In this document: positions 1 to 9,430 of the stretch, in pieces | Layout of the letters: the number at the start of each line of letters is the position of its first letter | Numbering within the stretch: position 1 is the first letter of the stretch | Assembly: GCA_024278555.1 (NCBI GenBank) | Contig: JAJRSX010000052.1 | Location: 1 to 9,553 of the forward strand | From: a bacterium | Lineage (GTDB): Bacteria; CG2-30-53-67; CG2-30-70-394 | Reading direction: 5' to 3' | Length of the DNA stretch: 9,553 nt | The notes under the pieces: generated by a model | Databases searched by the model: none | What the model was told of the DNA's origin: nothing | What the model saw: only the letters and a program-made list of their open reading frames with translations | Translations under genes and position numbers: made by a program

Positions 1-308
1 GTGCGGTCATGCGCACCATCTTCGGGCCGCGCGCCGGGCCGGGGATCCTCGACGTACGACGAGTACGCCTCCGGTCCCCGTCCCGTCGCGCGAGCCAAAT
101 CTGACGCACCTGGCACCGCCTACAAGAGGGGGTTGGGTGGTGTCTGGAGAGTGGGTTCGGGTGCGGTCATGCGCACCATCTTCGGGCCGCGCGCCGGGCC
201 GGGGATCCTCGACGTACGACGAGTACGCCTCCGGTCCCCGTCCCGTCGCGCGAGCCAAATCTGATGCACCTGGCACCGCGTACAAGAGGGGGTTGGGTGG
301 TGTCTGGA
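1..308. repeat. 160-bp tandem repeat, about 1.9 copies, cut by the window edge
   Basis: Bases 1-148 recur at 161-308 with only two mismatches (105/265 C to T, 120/280 C to G), so the period is 160 bp. The homology stops at 309, and the array probably continues left of the window. Because 160 is not a multiple of three, successive copies shift reading frame, so this is not a protein repeat, although short open frames cross it. Each copy carries a small dyad, CGTAC-GACGA-GTACG, at 53-67 and 213-227. I see no gene here. The near-identity of the copies implies recent duplication or homogenisation. Confidence 0.9.
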
Positions 309-350
309 AGGGGGGCACGGAGAGCCATGGTACCGGGTTGGCGGGATCTA

Positions 351-380
351 GGTAGGAGCGAGCTCCCGCTCGCGATCCGC
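351..380 (+). repeat. REP-like palindromic unit, copy 1
   Basis: The unit begins GGTAGGAGC (351-359) and folds as GCGAGC-TCCC-GCTCGC (358-373), followed by GATC. The GTAG head followed by an imperfect palindrome is the layout of REP elements mobilised by REP-associated tyrosine transposases (RAYT/TnpA-REP), which is known family behaviour. A second unit lies inverted at 422-448 with a different stem sequence that still pairs. No RAYT gene is present in the window. Confidence 0.7.
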
Positions 381-421
381 ACCGCAGGTGCGGCAGGCCC
401 CCCGATCCCAAAATGGGGCCT
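377..421. other. Two stem-loops between the REP units, downstream of eno
   Basis: A perfect 7-bp hairpin CCGCACC-GCA-GGTGCGG lies at 377-393. A second 7-bp inverted repeat, AGGCCCC (396-402) with GGGGCCT (415-421), follows with a 12-base loop. With the flanking REP hairpins they give four consecutive stem-loops past the eno stop codon. They may end or stabilise the eno transcript. There is no clear U-tract, so a classical Rho-independent terminator is not shown. Confidence 0.5.
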
Positions 422-2764
<2,343 letters not shown>

Positions 2765-2795
2765 GGTGGTTGGCCGGCCAGCCGCTCGTGACCGC

Positions 2796-3119
2796 CTACG
2801 CCGGGTGGTTCCGGTTCATCCAGCGGGTGATGAGGATCGCCGCCACCGCGAGGACGAGGATGGTGATCCCGGCCTCGGTCCACAGGCGCATCGCCTCGTG
2901 CTGCGCCGCGCTGATCATCTCCTGGGTGTGGGCCTGGATCGCCGGGTCGGTGGCGCTCTGGAGCTGGGCCAGGAGGGCGTTCTTGGTACGGATATTCTTG
3001 TAGCCCTCGATGCCGCCGATGGCGAAGACCACCAGGGCCATCCCCCAGAGGAAGCCCACCACGAGGACGTAGGTCGCCTCCAGGGCGACGCTGTAGTTAG
3101 AAGCCGATTTCGTTGTCAT
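2796..3119 (-). CDS. Small two-helix membrane protein of unknown function
   Basis: I do not recognise this 107-residue protein. It has two predicted membrane segments, roughly residues 15-37 (rich in V, F, A and G) and 82-98, joined by a polar, Gln/Ala-rich, probably helical segment of about 45 residues (KNIRTKNALLAQLQ and beyond). It has a short polar N-terminus and ends RWMNRNHPA, a basic tail that would face the cytoplasm under the positive-inside rule. The start at MTTKSASNYS is preferred because GGAGAGA lies three bases upstream and a promoter-like pair sits just beyond. An in-frame start 16 codons earlier would put translation over that promoter. It heads the operon with nagZ and eno (gap 31 bp), which may only reflect cotranscription. 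No metal-binding or catalytic motif is visible. Confidence 0.75.
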   Translation of the reverse strand: MTTKSASNYSVALEATYVLVVGFLWGMALVVFAIGGIEGYKNIRTKNALLAQLQSATDPAIQAHTQEMISAAQHEAMRLWTEAGITILVLAVAAILITRWMNRNHPA

Positions 3120-3143
3120 GGGTCTCTCCGCTGCGGGCCAGGG

Positions 3144-3172
3144 AGTTTCGCGAAGGGGTGTCGGCAAGTCAA
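3144..3172 (-). promoter_or_regulatory. Candidate sigma70-type promoter of the membrane protein-nagZ-eno operon
   Basis: On the minus strand a TTGACT box (3167-3172) and a GAAACT box (3144-3149) are separated by 17 bases. The -35 matches the consensus at five of six positions, the -10 at only three. The predicted start point, near 3137, would give a leader of about 18 bases containing the SD GGAGAGA. Position and spacing are right; the -10 is weak. Confidence 0.4.
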
Positions 3173-3191
3173 ACGGCTTCGCCTTCCGCGA

Positions 3192-3247
3192 TCAGCTCTC
3201 AGTTCACAGCGAACAGCTTTCAGCGGTCAGCGGTCAGCGAACGGCGG
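3192..3247 (+). repeat. Degenerate heptamer array, TCAGCGG orientation
   Basis: Eight heptamers run in unbroken register: TCAGCTC, TCAGTTC, ACAGCGA, ACAGCTT, TCAGCGG, TCAGCGG, TCAGCGA, ACGGCGG. The unit is the reverse complement of the CCGCTGA unit repeated at 3408-3484, so the two arrays are inverted relative to each other. The middle 20 bases (3220-3239) are perfectly complementary to that array. Confidence 0.8.
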
Positions 3248-3270
3248 AGGGGGGGCGGGGGGGGCGGTGG
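3246..3270 (+). other. G-rich tract, possible G-quadruplex
   Basis: This tract has runs of seven and eight G separated by single C bases and flanked by GG pairs, so it meets the simple pattern for quadruplex formation on the plus strand. It lies in the divergent intergenic region between the nagZ-eno operon and the glutaredoxin-like gene. Homopolymer runs of this length are also prone to sequencing error and replication slippage. Confidence 0.5.
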
Positions 3271-3294
3271 AGCCTGGATTGTCGGAGTCCGGTC

Positions 3295-3318
3295 TCTCTG
3301 CGCTTCAGCGTCTCTGCG
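3295..3318 (+). repeat. Three-unit octamer repeat (TCTCTGCG type)
   Basis: The units TCTCTGCG, CTTCAGCG and TCTCTGCG lie end to end. The reverse complement, CGCAGAGA, matches the unit of the tract at 6250-6273, and TCTCTGCG recurs at 6476-6483. It therefore belongs to a dispersed intergenic repeat family. Confidence 0.65.
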
Positions 3319-3407
3319 CGAGACTACGCCCGACGATGATGGTGGAGAATGGGGGGTTGCGGTTGCACGGTTGCCCGGGGTTCGCTTGCTGAGAGGGGAC
3401 GCAGTTT

Positions 3408-3486
<79 letters not shown>

Positions 3487-3732
3487 ATGACCGTCACCCT
3501 CTTTCACACCGATGGCTGCCACCTGTGCGAGGAGGTGGAGGCGATCCTCCGCCGTCTCGCGGGTCGCTTTCGCTTCGACCTGGTGCGCGTCGATATCACC
3601 GGCGACGAGGCCGCCTACGCCCGGTATCGCACCGCCATCCCGGTGGTGTGGATCGACGGCGAGGAGGCGGCCCGCTACCCGGTGGACGAGGCGACCCTGG
3701 CGCGGCTCCTGGCGGCGCGGGGCGGGCGGTAG
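3487..3732 (+). CDS. Glutaredoxin-like thiol protein (DUF836 type)
   Basis: An 81-residue cytoplasmic thioredoxin-fold protein. It opens with a beta strand (VTLFHT) followed by the redox motif Cys11-His-Leu-Cys14 in DGCHLCEEV, then a helix, a strand LVRVDI, and the cis-proline loop AIPVVWIDG with Pro52. The GCHLCE motif and size fit the short glutaredoxin-like DUF836 family, not a classical glutaredoxin (CPYC) or thioredoxin (CGPC). A thiol-disulfide or metal-handling role is inferred; the substrate is unknown. The start is the only ATG at the right place, directly after an 11-copy heptamer repeat and without an SD, so expression may depend on that repeat. It lies 82 bp before the copA-type gene on the same strand, but a terminator-like hairpin separates them. 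Confidence 0.85.
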   Translation: MTVTLFHTDGCHLCEEVEAILRRLAGRFRFDLVRVDITGDEAAYARYRTAIPVVWIDGEEAARYPVDEATLARLLAARGGR

Positions 3733-3749
3733 CCCTGCGTGAGGCGGAG

Positions 3750-3771
3750 AAAAGGGTCCTGTCCCCTTTTT
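3750..3771 (+). terminator. Terminator-like hairpin between the glutaredoxin-like gene and copA
   Basis: AAAAGGG (3750-3756) pairs with CCCTTTT (3764-3770) across a seven-base loop and the sequence continues into a fifth T. It lies 18 bases after the TAG stop of the glutaredoxin-like gene. The short GC core and T run suit a weak Rho-independent terminator. The stem could also work on the opposite strand, since the left arm gives a T run there. Confidence 0.55.
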
Positions 3772-3779
3772 GGTATCTC

Positions 3780-3808
3780 CTGACCGGAGGCACCAATCGC
3801 GTTAGCCT
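3780..3808 (+). promoter_or_regulatory. Candidate promoter of copA, possibly leaderless
   Basis: CTGACC (3780-3785) and TAGCCT (3803-3808) are 17 bases apart and match the sigma70 boxes at four and three positions. A start point six or seven bases after the -10 falls on the ATG at 3815, which would make the transcript leaderless. No SD lies at a usable distance; the nearest GGAGG is 24 bases upstream of the ATG. No CueR-type long-spacer operator is evident. Confidence 0.3.
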
Positions 3809-3814
3809 GCGGCC

Positions 3815-6223
3815 ATGGACGAGGTGGTGCTGAAGATCGACGGGATGACCTGTCCCCACTGCGAGCGGGCGGTGGGCGAGGCGATCGAGCGGGTGGCGGG
3901 GGCGCGGACGGTGGCGGTGTCGCACGCGGCAGGGGAGGCGCGGATCGCGGTGGAGCCGGGGGTCGACCTCGACCGGATCGCCGCGGAGATCGCCGGGGAG
4001 GGGTACACGGTGGTGGCCGGGGCGGGTGGGGGAGGGGAGCGCGCCGCGGCCAAGACGGCTGCGGGCGAGGGCGCGGGAGCGCCCCCCGCGGCCACCGACG
4101 AGCTCGCCTTCGCCATCGCCGGGATGAGCTGCGTCAACTGCGCCCGGGCGATCGAGCGGGGGGTCGGGCGGCTGCCCGGGGTGGCGGAGGCGCGGGTGAA
4201 CTTTGCGGTGGAGGAGGGGCGGGTCCGCTTCGACCCGGGCCAGCTCTCTCCCGACCAGATCTTTCAGGCGGTGCGCGACGCCGGCTACACCCCGGCGCCC
4301 TCGGGGAGCGCCTCCCACGCCCGGGAGCGCCGCGAGCGCCGTCTCTTCCTGTTCGCCGCCGCCCTCGCCGTCGCCGCCCTCGTCACCCCGTACCTCGGTC
4401 TGGGGCGGCGCGGGGAGCTGGCCCTCCTGCTCGTGCTGGCGACGATCAACCAGGTGGGGCCCGGCCTCGACTACTACCGCGGCGCGCTCAACGCCCTGCG
4501 CGTTGGGGCGCCGAACATGGATGTGCTCGTCGCCCTAGGGATCGCCGCGAGCTACGCCTTCTCCCTCCTCTTCCTCGCCGGGGTGAGCGGCCACCACACC
4601 CTGGCCACCGCCATCTACCTGGTCGCCTTCATCCGCCTCGGCAAGCTGATGGAGCAGCGGGCGCGGGGTCGCGCCTCCCGGGCGCTGACCGCCCTCGCCT
4701 CGATGCAGGTGGACCGGGCGCGGCGGGCCACCGCCGAGGGCGGCTGGGAGGAGGTGGTGCTCGCCGAGGGGGTGCCGGGGGACCGGGTGCAGGTGCGCCC
4801 CGGCGAGCGGATCCCCATCGACGGGGTGGTGGTGGCGGGCCAGTCGGCGGTGGACGAGCAGCTCGCCACCGGCGAGGCCCTGCCGGTCTTTCGGGTGGTG
4901 GGCGACGGGGTGATCGGCGGCACGGTGAACCAGAGCGGGGTGATCGAGGTGGAGGTGTCGCGCACCGGCGAGGACGCCTTCCTCGGCCAGGTGATCGCCA
5001 TGGTGCGCGCCGCCCAGGCGACCCCGGCGCCGATCCAGCGGCTCGCCGACCGCGCCTCCGCCGTGTTCGTGCCGGCGGTGGTGGCGGTGGCGGTGGCGGC
5101 TCTGGTCGGCTGGCTCGTCGCCGGCGCCACCCTCGCGGTCGCCGTGACCCACGCGGTGGCGGTCCTGGTGGTGGCGTGTCCGTGCGCCCTCGGCCTCGCC
5201 ACCCCCACGGCGATCGTGGTGGCGAGCGGTCTGGCCCTGGGTCGCGGCCTCCTGGTGAAGAGCGGCGCCGCCCTGGAGACCCTGGCGCGGGTCGACCGGG
5301 TGGTCTTCGACAAGACCGGCACCCTGACCACCGGCCGGCCGGCGGTGGTGGCGGTGGAGGCGGCGCCGGGGTTCGACGAGGCGGAGGTGGTCGCGTTGGC
5401 GGCGGCGGTGGAGTGGGCGTCGTCGCACCCGTATGCGGCGGCGATCCGTGACGAGGCGGCGCGCCGTGGCCTCACCCCGCCCGCGGCGACGGCGGTGGAG
5501 GAGGTGGCGGGCCGCGGGGTGCGCGGCGAGGTCGAGGGGAAAGCGGTGGTGGCCGGCAGCGAGGCGCTCCTGGCGGCCGACGGGGTGGCGGCGGTCGCCG
5601 CCGAGGGTGCGCACGGCCGCGTCGGGGTGGCGACGGACGGCCGGTTCGTGGGGTGGCTGCTGCTCGCCGACCGGCCGCGCCCCGAGGCGGCGGCGGTCCT
5701 GGGGGCGCTGGGTGATCTGGGGGTGGCCACCGAGCTCCTCTCGGGCGACCGTCCCGCCGCGGTGGCCGCCCTGGTGGCGGAGCTCGGCCTGGCCACCGGG
5801 GAGGGGGGGCTGCTGCCGGCGGACAAGGTGGCGCGGGTGAAACAGCGGGTGGCGGCGGGGGAGCGGGTCTGCTTTGTCGGTGACGGGGTCAACGACGCCC
5901 CGGTCCTCGCCGCCGCCACCGTCGGCATCGCCATGGGCGCCGGCGCCGAGGTGGCGCGGGAGGCGGGTGACCTGGTGATCGTCCACTCGGAGCTCACCGG
6001 GGTCGTCGAGGCGATCCGGCTGGGCCGCGCGACCCTGAGGAAGATCAAGCAGAACCTCTTCTGGGCCTTCTGCTACAACACCGTCGCCATCCCGGTGGCC
6101 GCCGGCCTCCTCGTCCCCCGCTTCCACATCACCCTGGAGCCGGAGTGGGCCGGGCTGGCGATGGCCCTGTCGTCGGTGTCGGTGGTCTCCAACTCCCTGC
6201 TCCTGCGCCGCTGGCGGCGGTAG
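3815..6223 (+). CDS. copA: Cu(+)-exporting P1B-type ATPase
   Basis: An inner-membrane pump that uses ATP to expel monovalent copper (or silver) from the cytoplasm. The 802 residues include all expected parts: two N-terminal heavy-metal-associated domains with GMTCPHC (Cys13, Cys16) and GMSCVNC (Cys106, Cys109), joined by a Gly/Ala linker (about 68-94); membrane segments near 176-275; actuator TGEA (352-355); further segments near 416-470 carrying the CPC metal site (Cys455-Pro-Cys457); phosphorylated Asp499 in DKTGTLT; nucleotide-binding His538-Pro539 in SSHPYA; hinge GDGVNDAP (689-696); and two last segments with Tyr754-Asn755 and Met783..Ser786-Ser787. CPC, YN and MxxSS are the family signature of Cu(+)/Ag(+) specificity. 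A TAG at 3803 excludes an upstream start in this frame, so ATG 3815 is the earliest. No CopZ or CueR gene is in the window. The antisense strand is open only because of high GC. Confidence 0.96.
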   Translation: MDEVVLKIDGMTCPHCERAVGEAIERVAGARTVAVSHAAGEARIAVEPGVDLDRIAAEIAGEGYTVVAGAGGGGERAAAKTAAGEGAGAPPAATDELAFAIAGMSCVNCARAIERGVGRLPGVAEARVNFAVEEGRVRFDPGQLSPDQIFQAVRDAGYTPAPSGSASHARERRERRLFLFAAALAVAALVTPYLGLGRRGELALLLVLATINQVGPGLDYYRGALNALRVGAPNMDVLVALGIAASYAFSLLFLAGVSGHHTLATAIYLVAFIRLGKLMEQRARGRASRALTALASMQVDRARRATAEGGWEEVVLAEGVPGDRVQVRPGERIPIDGVVVAGQSAVDEQLATGEALPVFRVVGDGVIGGTVNQSGVIEVEVSRTGEDAFLGQVIAMVRAAQATPAPIQRLADRASAVFVPAVVAVAVAALVGWLVAGATLAVAVTHAVAVLVVACPCALGLATPTAIVVASGLALGRGLLVKSGAALETLARVDRVVFDKTGTLTTGRPAVVAVEAAPGFDEAEVVALAAAVEWASSHPYAAAIRDEAARRGLTPPAATAVEEVAGRGVRGEVEGKAVVAGSEALLAADGVAAVAAEGAHGRVGVATDGRFVGWLLLADRPRPEAAAVLGALGDLGVATELLSGDRPAAVAALVAELGLATGEGGLLPADKVARVKQRVAAGERVCFVGDGVNDAPVLAAATVGIAMGAGAEVAREAGDLVIVHSELTGVVEAIRLGRATLRKIKQNLFWAFCYNTVAIPVAAGLLVPRFHITLEPEWAGLAMALSSVSVVSNSLLLRRWRR

Positions 6224-6249
6224 GAGGGCGGCCAGGAAGGGACGGCCTC

Positions 6250-6273
6250 GCGCAGAGGCGCAAAGGCGCAGAG
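6250..6273 (+). repeat. Three-unit octamer repeat (GCGCAGAG type)
   Basis: Units GCGCAGAG, GCGCAAAG and GCGCAGAG lie end to end, 26 bases after the copA stop. They are the reverse-complement family of the TCTCTGCG units at 3295-3318 and 6476-6483. They are followed within a few bases by a lone TCAGCGG heptamer, so two repeat types sit together here as they do at 3192-3318. Confidence 0.65.
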
Positions 6274-6323
6274 AGGGTCAGCGGAAATTGCCCTGAGCGT
6301 TCCGCCAACCTGCACACTGCAGG

Positions 6324-6383
6324 AATACGAAAGCACGAAAGGGGAAGAACACGAAGAACAACCTATTGAATTGTTTCGTATTT
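6324..6383. repeat. Octamer tract (CACGAAAG type) inside a 9-bp inverted repeat
   Basis: Four octamers run from 6326 to 6357: TACGAAAG, CACGAAAG, GGGAAGAA, CACGAAGA. The left end AATACGAAA (6324-6332) is exactly inverted as TTTCGTATT at 6375-6383, so the tract can close a long stem-loop of about 42 bases. The local base composition is much poorer in GC than the neighbouring genes. Confidence 0.5.
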
Positions 6384-6475
6384 TTCATTCAAGTCCCACG
6401 ATGGCCCCGTTCCTTACGGGTAACGCCTTTCCCACTGAATGGGACCCCCATCCAAATGCTGTTTTCTGATGTAGT

Positions 6476-6500
6476 TCTCTGCGCCCTCTGTGTCTCTGTG
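6476..6500 (+). repeat. Degenerate octamer tract (TCTCTGTG type)
   Basis: TCTCTGCG, CCCTCTGTG and TCTCTGTG follow one another, with one inserted base in the middle unit. The minus strand reads CACAGAGACACAGAGG. This is the third member of the octamer family in the window. Confidence 0.5.
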
Positions 6501-6814
6501 GTGCATTTCGCTTTCGGGGAGTTGCCCATTTCCCGATCGAGGAAGAGTGAGATGTCGTGCATGAAAACGCCTCCCTCCTACGCGAGTGGATACCATGTCA
6601 CTCGCCATGTTCAACCTGGCGTTCTCAGAATGAAGTACGCCGTCCGTCATGAGCTAAGGGGATAGGCAGTTCTCGCTATCGCGTGAGCGATCACCATCCG
6701 ATCACCTGTCGGTCTCTCCCTTCACCGCCGACGACGCTACCCCTCCGGTCTGCCTCCCCCTCTGCGCGAGCTTTTCAGCCGACGATCTTGGACGCGCCCG
6801 CCGGCCGTGGATCG

Positions 6815-9217
6815 CTACCCCGCCTCGCCCACCGATGCGGCTAGGGGACGGTACTGGAGGTGGTAGAACATCTCCAGGTAGCGGGCGGTCTCGCGCCGTT
6901 CGAGGTCGGAGACGAAGCGCCAGAAGCCGTAGATTTTGGACAGGGTGACGAGGCGTTCGGCGTAGAGCTCCCAGGTGTAGCGGCTCTGTACCCGGGCGAT
7001 CCCCGCCTTCGATACCTCGTCCCACACCGTCGGGTCGGCGGTGGTGCGTTCGAGGAAGGTGGCGAGGACCTCGGCCATCTCCTGTGGGTGGGCCGGGTCG
7101 ATGTGAAAGCCGGAGCGGCCGTCCTCGATAATCTCCAGGGGGCCGCCGTAGCAGGTGGCGAAGGTGTGGAGCCCCGAGACCATCGCCTCCACCACGGTGA
7201 GGCCGAAGGCCTCGAAGAGGGCCGGCTGGACGAAGCAGCCGCGGTGGTCGGCGACCACCCGGTAGAGCTCGCCTGCCTGCGGCCTGTCGAGGTGGGTGCC
7301 GAGCCAGCGCACCGAGCCGTCGAGACCGTGGGCGTCGATCAGGTCGTGGAGGCGCTGGGACTCGGACCGCTCCTCCTCGTCGTCGGAAAGCCCCGGGTCG
7401 CAGTGGCCGCCGATGACCACCAGGTTGGCGAGCTCGCGGAGGCGCGGGTGGCCGGCGTACGCCTCCACCAGGCCGGTGACGTTCTTGATCCGGTCGAGCC
7501 GCGAGAGGGCGAAGAGGAGGGGCCGGTCCGGTTCGGTGAAGGTGCCGCGGAAGGGGACCCCCGGGTCATCCGCGAAGAGGAGCTGCTTGCCGATCTCGCG
7601 CAAGGGCTCGTTGCGGCGCGCCGCCTCCGAATAGGGGAAGTAGGTGTCGGCGGCCGCCCCCGGGGAGACGATGTTGAACTTCGGGTCGAACAGGGAGATG
7701 CCGTTCACCACCCGGTAGAGTGACGGCAGGGTGAAGTTGGCGTACCCCTCGTACTGCCCGACGCCCTCTTCGGTGCCGGCGATCTCCTGGTAGGTGGAGG
7801 CGATGATGAAGTCCGCCGTGTTCATGGCGATCAGGTCGGCGGTGAACTGGGTGGAGAAGTGGTAGCTCTCCTCGTTCTCCTTCCAGTAGAGGTCGGAGAG
7901 GATGTACTTCGACTTCTCCAGGGCGTGGGCGACGTTGCACTGGGTGACCCCGAGGCGGTGGGCGAGGATGGTCGCTACCAGGTTGCCGTCCGAGTAGTTG
8001 CCGATCACCAGGTCGGGCCGGGCGCCGAGCTCGGCGAGGATCTCGCGCTCCGCCTCCAGGGCGAAGGTCTCCAGATACGGCCACACCTGGAAGCGGGAGA
8101 TCCACTGGGGCAGGGGCTCGCCGCTTCTTGTGCGGAACGGGACACGGAGGATGTCGGTGTGCTCGCAGCCGCGCACCCGCTCCAGGCGCTGGTGGCAGGT
8201 GGTGTTGTCGGACTCGGGGATGAGGCGGGTGACGATGAGAATCCTGGGCGTCACCTCCACCCCCTGCTCTTCGAACCACTGGCGCATGTGCGCCTCCAGC
8301 GCCCGGACCTGGTCGAGGATGTAGACCACCTGCCCGCCGGTGTCCGGGCGGCCGAGGACGCCGTCTTGGCCGAACCAGCCGTGGGGGGAGAGGATGGCGA
8401 TGCGGAAGATCATCGGGATGCGCGAGATGAATCGCTCCAGGGTCGGGGCGTCGGGCGCCTCCAGGAGCTCGCCGAGGAGCTCCAGGGTCTCTTTCACCCG
8501 CTCCGCCCAGCCGCCCCAACCGGGCTCAAAGCCGAGCTCCTGCATGGTCAGGACCATCTCCCGCCAGGGCGTCTTCGGCGGCAGGGAGCCGGCGTAGTCG
8601 ATCGCGTCGCGCAGGCGATCCTCCAGGGTGGGCAGGTCGGTGATGCGGCCGTTGAGGATCAGGGAGCGGCCGTCCACCTCGTGGAGCTTCATGAATCGGA
8701 GGAGCTGGCGGCCGGCGGCCTCGCGGTCGCGGAACATCTCGCTCGCCAGGTGGCGGTTCAAAAACTCCACCCCGCGGCCGATCGAGCGGGGCTCCTTGAG
8801 GCGCGGGAAGCCGCGGTTGAAGGGGTCGGTGTCGATCTCCAGGGGCTGGCGGCCGTACGGCTGCGGCCCGAGGATCGCCTCCTCCTTCATCCGCAGGTAC
8901 GCCTCCGCCGGGATCACCTCCAGCTCCATGTCCACGGTGTGCAGGCGCACGTACTGCCAGCGGGCGATCCGGGTGCGTGCCGCCAGGGCCACCCACGGTG
9001 ACTGGATCACCGCCTCCTGGACCCGTTGGAACCAGCGCAACAGGCCGCTGTCGGCGAACCACGGCTCATCCTCGGGCCGCTCGGCCAGGTGGGCCGCCAC
9101 CTGATCGATGATGTCACCACGCAACCGGAACGGGCGTTCGCCATCGGTGAACCGTTGAAAGAGGAGGTAGAGGGAGTCGCGGTAGTCGGCGAGGATCTTT
9201 TCGAGTGGGGTGATCAC
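6815..9217 (-). CDS. sus: Sucrose synthase
   Basis: A GT4-family GT-B enzyme (EC 2.4.1.13) that reversibly converts sucrose plus NDP into NDP-glucose plus fructose in the cytoplasm. The 800-residue form matches the length and whole-length character of the Nitrosomonas-type bacterial enzyme: an N-terminal regulatory-like region (1-270) with FNRGFPRLKEPRSIG, then the catalytic core opening ILSPHGWFGQ and PDTGGQVVYILDQ. Catalytic residues align with the plant enzyme: His431 in AHALEKSKY, Arg573 and Lys578 in LSRLDRIKN, and Glu669 and Glu677 of the E-X7-E motif in LFEAFGLTVVEAM. The start is GTG 9217, preceded at 5 bases by GGAGGAGG. The frame is open 37 codons further (GTG 9328, ATG 9298), but those residues are not family-like and partly encode intergenic repeat. 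His684 replaces the proline usual in SGLPTFAT. The plant Gln-Asn pair of the nucleotide site is His642 and Ala648 here. It is transcribed alone; no sucrose-phosphate synthase or fructokinase is visible. Confidence 0.96.
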   Translation of the reverse strand: MITPLEKILADYRDSLYLLFQRFTDGERPFRLRGDIIDQVAAHLAERPEDEPWFADSGLLRWFQRVQEAVIQSPWVALAARTRIARWQYVRLHTVDMELEVIPAEAYLRMKEEAILGPQPYGRQPLEIDTDPFNRGFPRLKEPRSIGRGVEFLNRHLASEMFRDREAAGRQLLRFMKLHEVDGRSLILNGRITDLPTLEDRLRDAIDYAGSLPPKTPWREMVLTMQELGFEPGWGGWAERVKETLELLGELLEAPDAPTLERFISRIPMIFRIAILSPHGWFGQDGVLGRPDTGGQVVYILDQVRALEAHMRQWFEEQGVEVTPRILIVTRLIPESDNTTCHQRLERVRGCEHTDILRVPFRTRSGEPLPQWISRFQVWPYLETFALEAEREILAELGARPDLVIGNYSDGNLVATILAHRLGVTQCNVAHALEKSKYILSDLYWKENEESYHFSTQFTADLIAMNTADFIIASTYQEIAGTEEGVGQYEGYANFTLPSLYRVVNGISLFDPKFNIVSPGAAADTYFPYSEAARRNEPLREIGKQLLFADDPGVPFRGTFTEPDRPLLFALSRLDRIKNVTGLVEAYAGHPRLRELANLVVIGGHCDPGLSDDEEERSESQRLHDLIDAHGLDGSVRWLGTHLDRPQAGELYRVVADHRGCFVQPALFEAFGLTVVEAMVSGLHTFATCYGGPLEIIEDGRSGFHIDPAHPQEMAEVLATFLERTTADPTVWDEVSKAGIARVQSRYTWELYAERLVTLSKIYGFWRFVSDLERRETARYLEMFYHLQYRPLAASVGEAG

Positions 9218-9222
9218 GTCGT

Positions 9223-9230
9223 CCTCCTCC
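9223..9230 (-). promoter_or_regulatory. Ribosome binding site that sets the sucrose synthase start
   Basis: Minus-strand GGAGGAGG lies five bases before GTG 9217. It decides the start at this GTG, giving an 800-residue protein, rather than the GTG at 9328 or the ATG at 9298, neither of which has a comparable site. Confidence 0.85.
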
Positions 9231-9257
9231 AGCGTGGCGCACGCAGGGCCATCTTCT

Positions 9258-9270
9258 TTCCGTAACGGAA
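9258..9270. promoter_or_regulatory. 13-bp perfect palindrome upstream of sucrose synthase
   Basis: TTCCGT-A-ACGGAA is a perfect 6-1-6 inverted repeat, 41-53 bases upstream of the GTG start. It is the size and shape of a binding site for a dimeric regulator, and could also be a small leader hairpin. A second dyad, GGGG-CGAG-CCCC, lies at 9283-9294. I cannot assign a regulator. Confidence 0.4.
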
Positions 9271-9325
9271 GATCGACAAGCCGGGGCGAGCCCCCCATCG
9301 TCTTCCTCGGGGCCGGTGTTGGAAC

Positions 9326-9345
9326 CACGGATGAACACAGATGGG
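9326..9345 (+). repeat. Two-unit 10-bp repeat (CACGGATGAA type)
   Basis: CACGGATGAA is followed directly by CACAGATGGG. A looser echo, ACCACGGAGATGGGATGA, occurs near 9416-9433. This motif type is recurrent in intergenic DNA of many Proteobacteria by my recollection. It marks the sequence upstream of 9320 as non-coding. Confidence 0.45.
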
Positions 9346-9430
9346 GGTGGCCGAGGAGGAGAAGGTGTGTCGACGGCGGCGGACCGGTGGATGCGCCGGC
9401 TGGGAAGGCGGGTCACCACGGAGATGGGAT

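Larger units (their letters stand above)
6224..6814. other. Long intergenic region without a gene, locally AT-richer
   Basis: Between the 3' ends of copA and the sucrose synthase gene I find no supportable gene. About 6320-6660 is visibly less GC-rich than its flanks. The region holds three degenerate octamer tracts (described separately), a lone GTCAGCGGAAA (6277-6287) matching the head of the heptamer array in reverse complement, and a perfect 5-bp hairpin with a GTGA tetraloop, ATCGC-GTGA-GCGAT (6678-6691). A 99-codon open frame at 6366-6665 is built partly from repeat sequence, has no SD and is not called. No clear terminator for either converging gene is seen. Confidence 0.6.

Noticed and set aside
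3355-3390. Promoter for the glutaredoxin-like gene (TTGCAC near 3363)
   Set aside because: The sequence 17 bases downstream (TTGCTG) matches the -10 consensus too poorly to support a call.
3733-3814. CueR-type copper operator before copA
   Set aside because: I find no inverted repeat with the 19-base spacer expected of MerR-family promoters; the best box pair has 17 bases and no dyad.
4535-6127. 530-codon open frame antisense to copA
   Set aside because: His/Arg/Gly-rich antisense shadow of a certain gene with strong codon bias; no motif or SD.
6366-6665. 99-codon plus-strand open frame in the AT-richer spacer
   Set aside because: It partly translates an octamer repeat tract (LCALCVSV), has no SD and no family resemblance.
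7859-9001. 380-codon open frame antisense to sucrose synthase
   Set aside because: Shadow of a certain gene on the other strand; composition and lack of motifs argue against coding.
9218-9328. 37-codon N-terminal extension of sucrose synthase
   Set aside because: The extension has no SD, is not family-like and runs into an intergenic repeat; GTG 9217 has a strong SD and gives the usual length.
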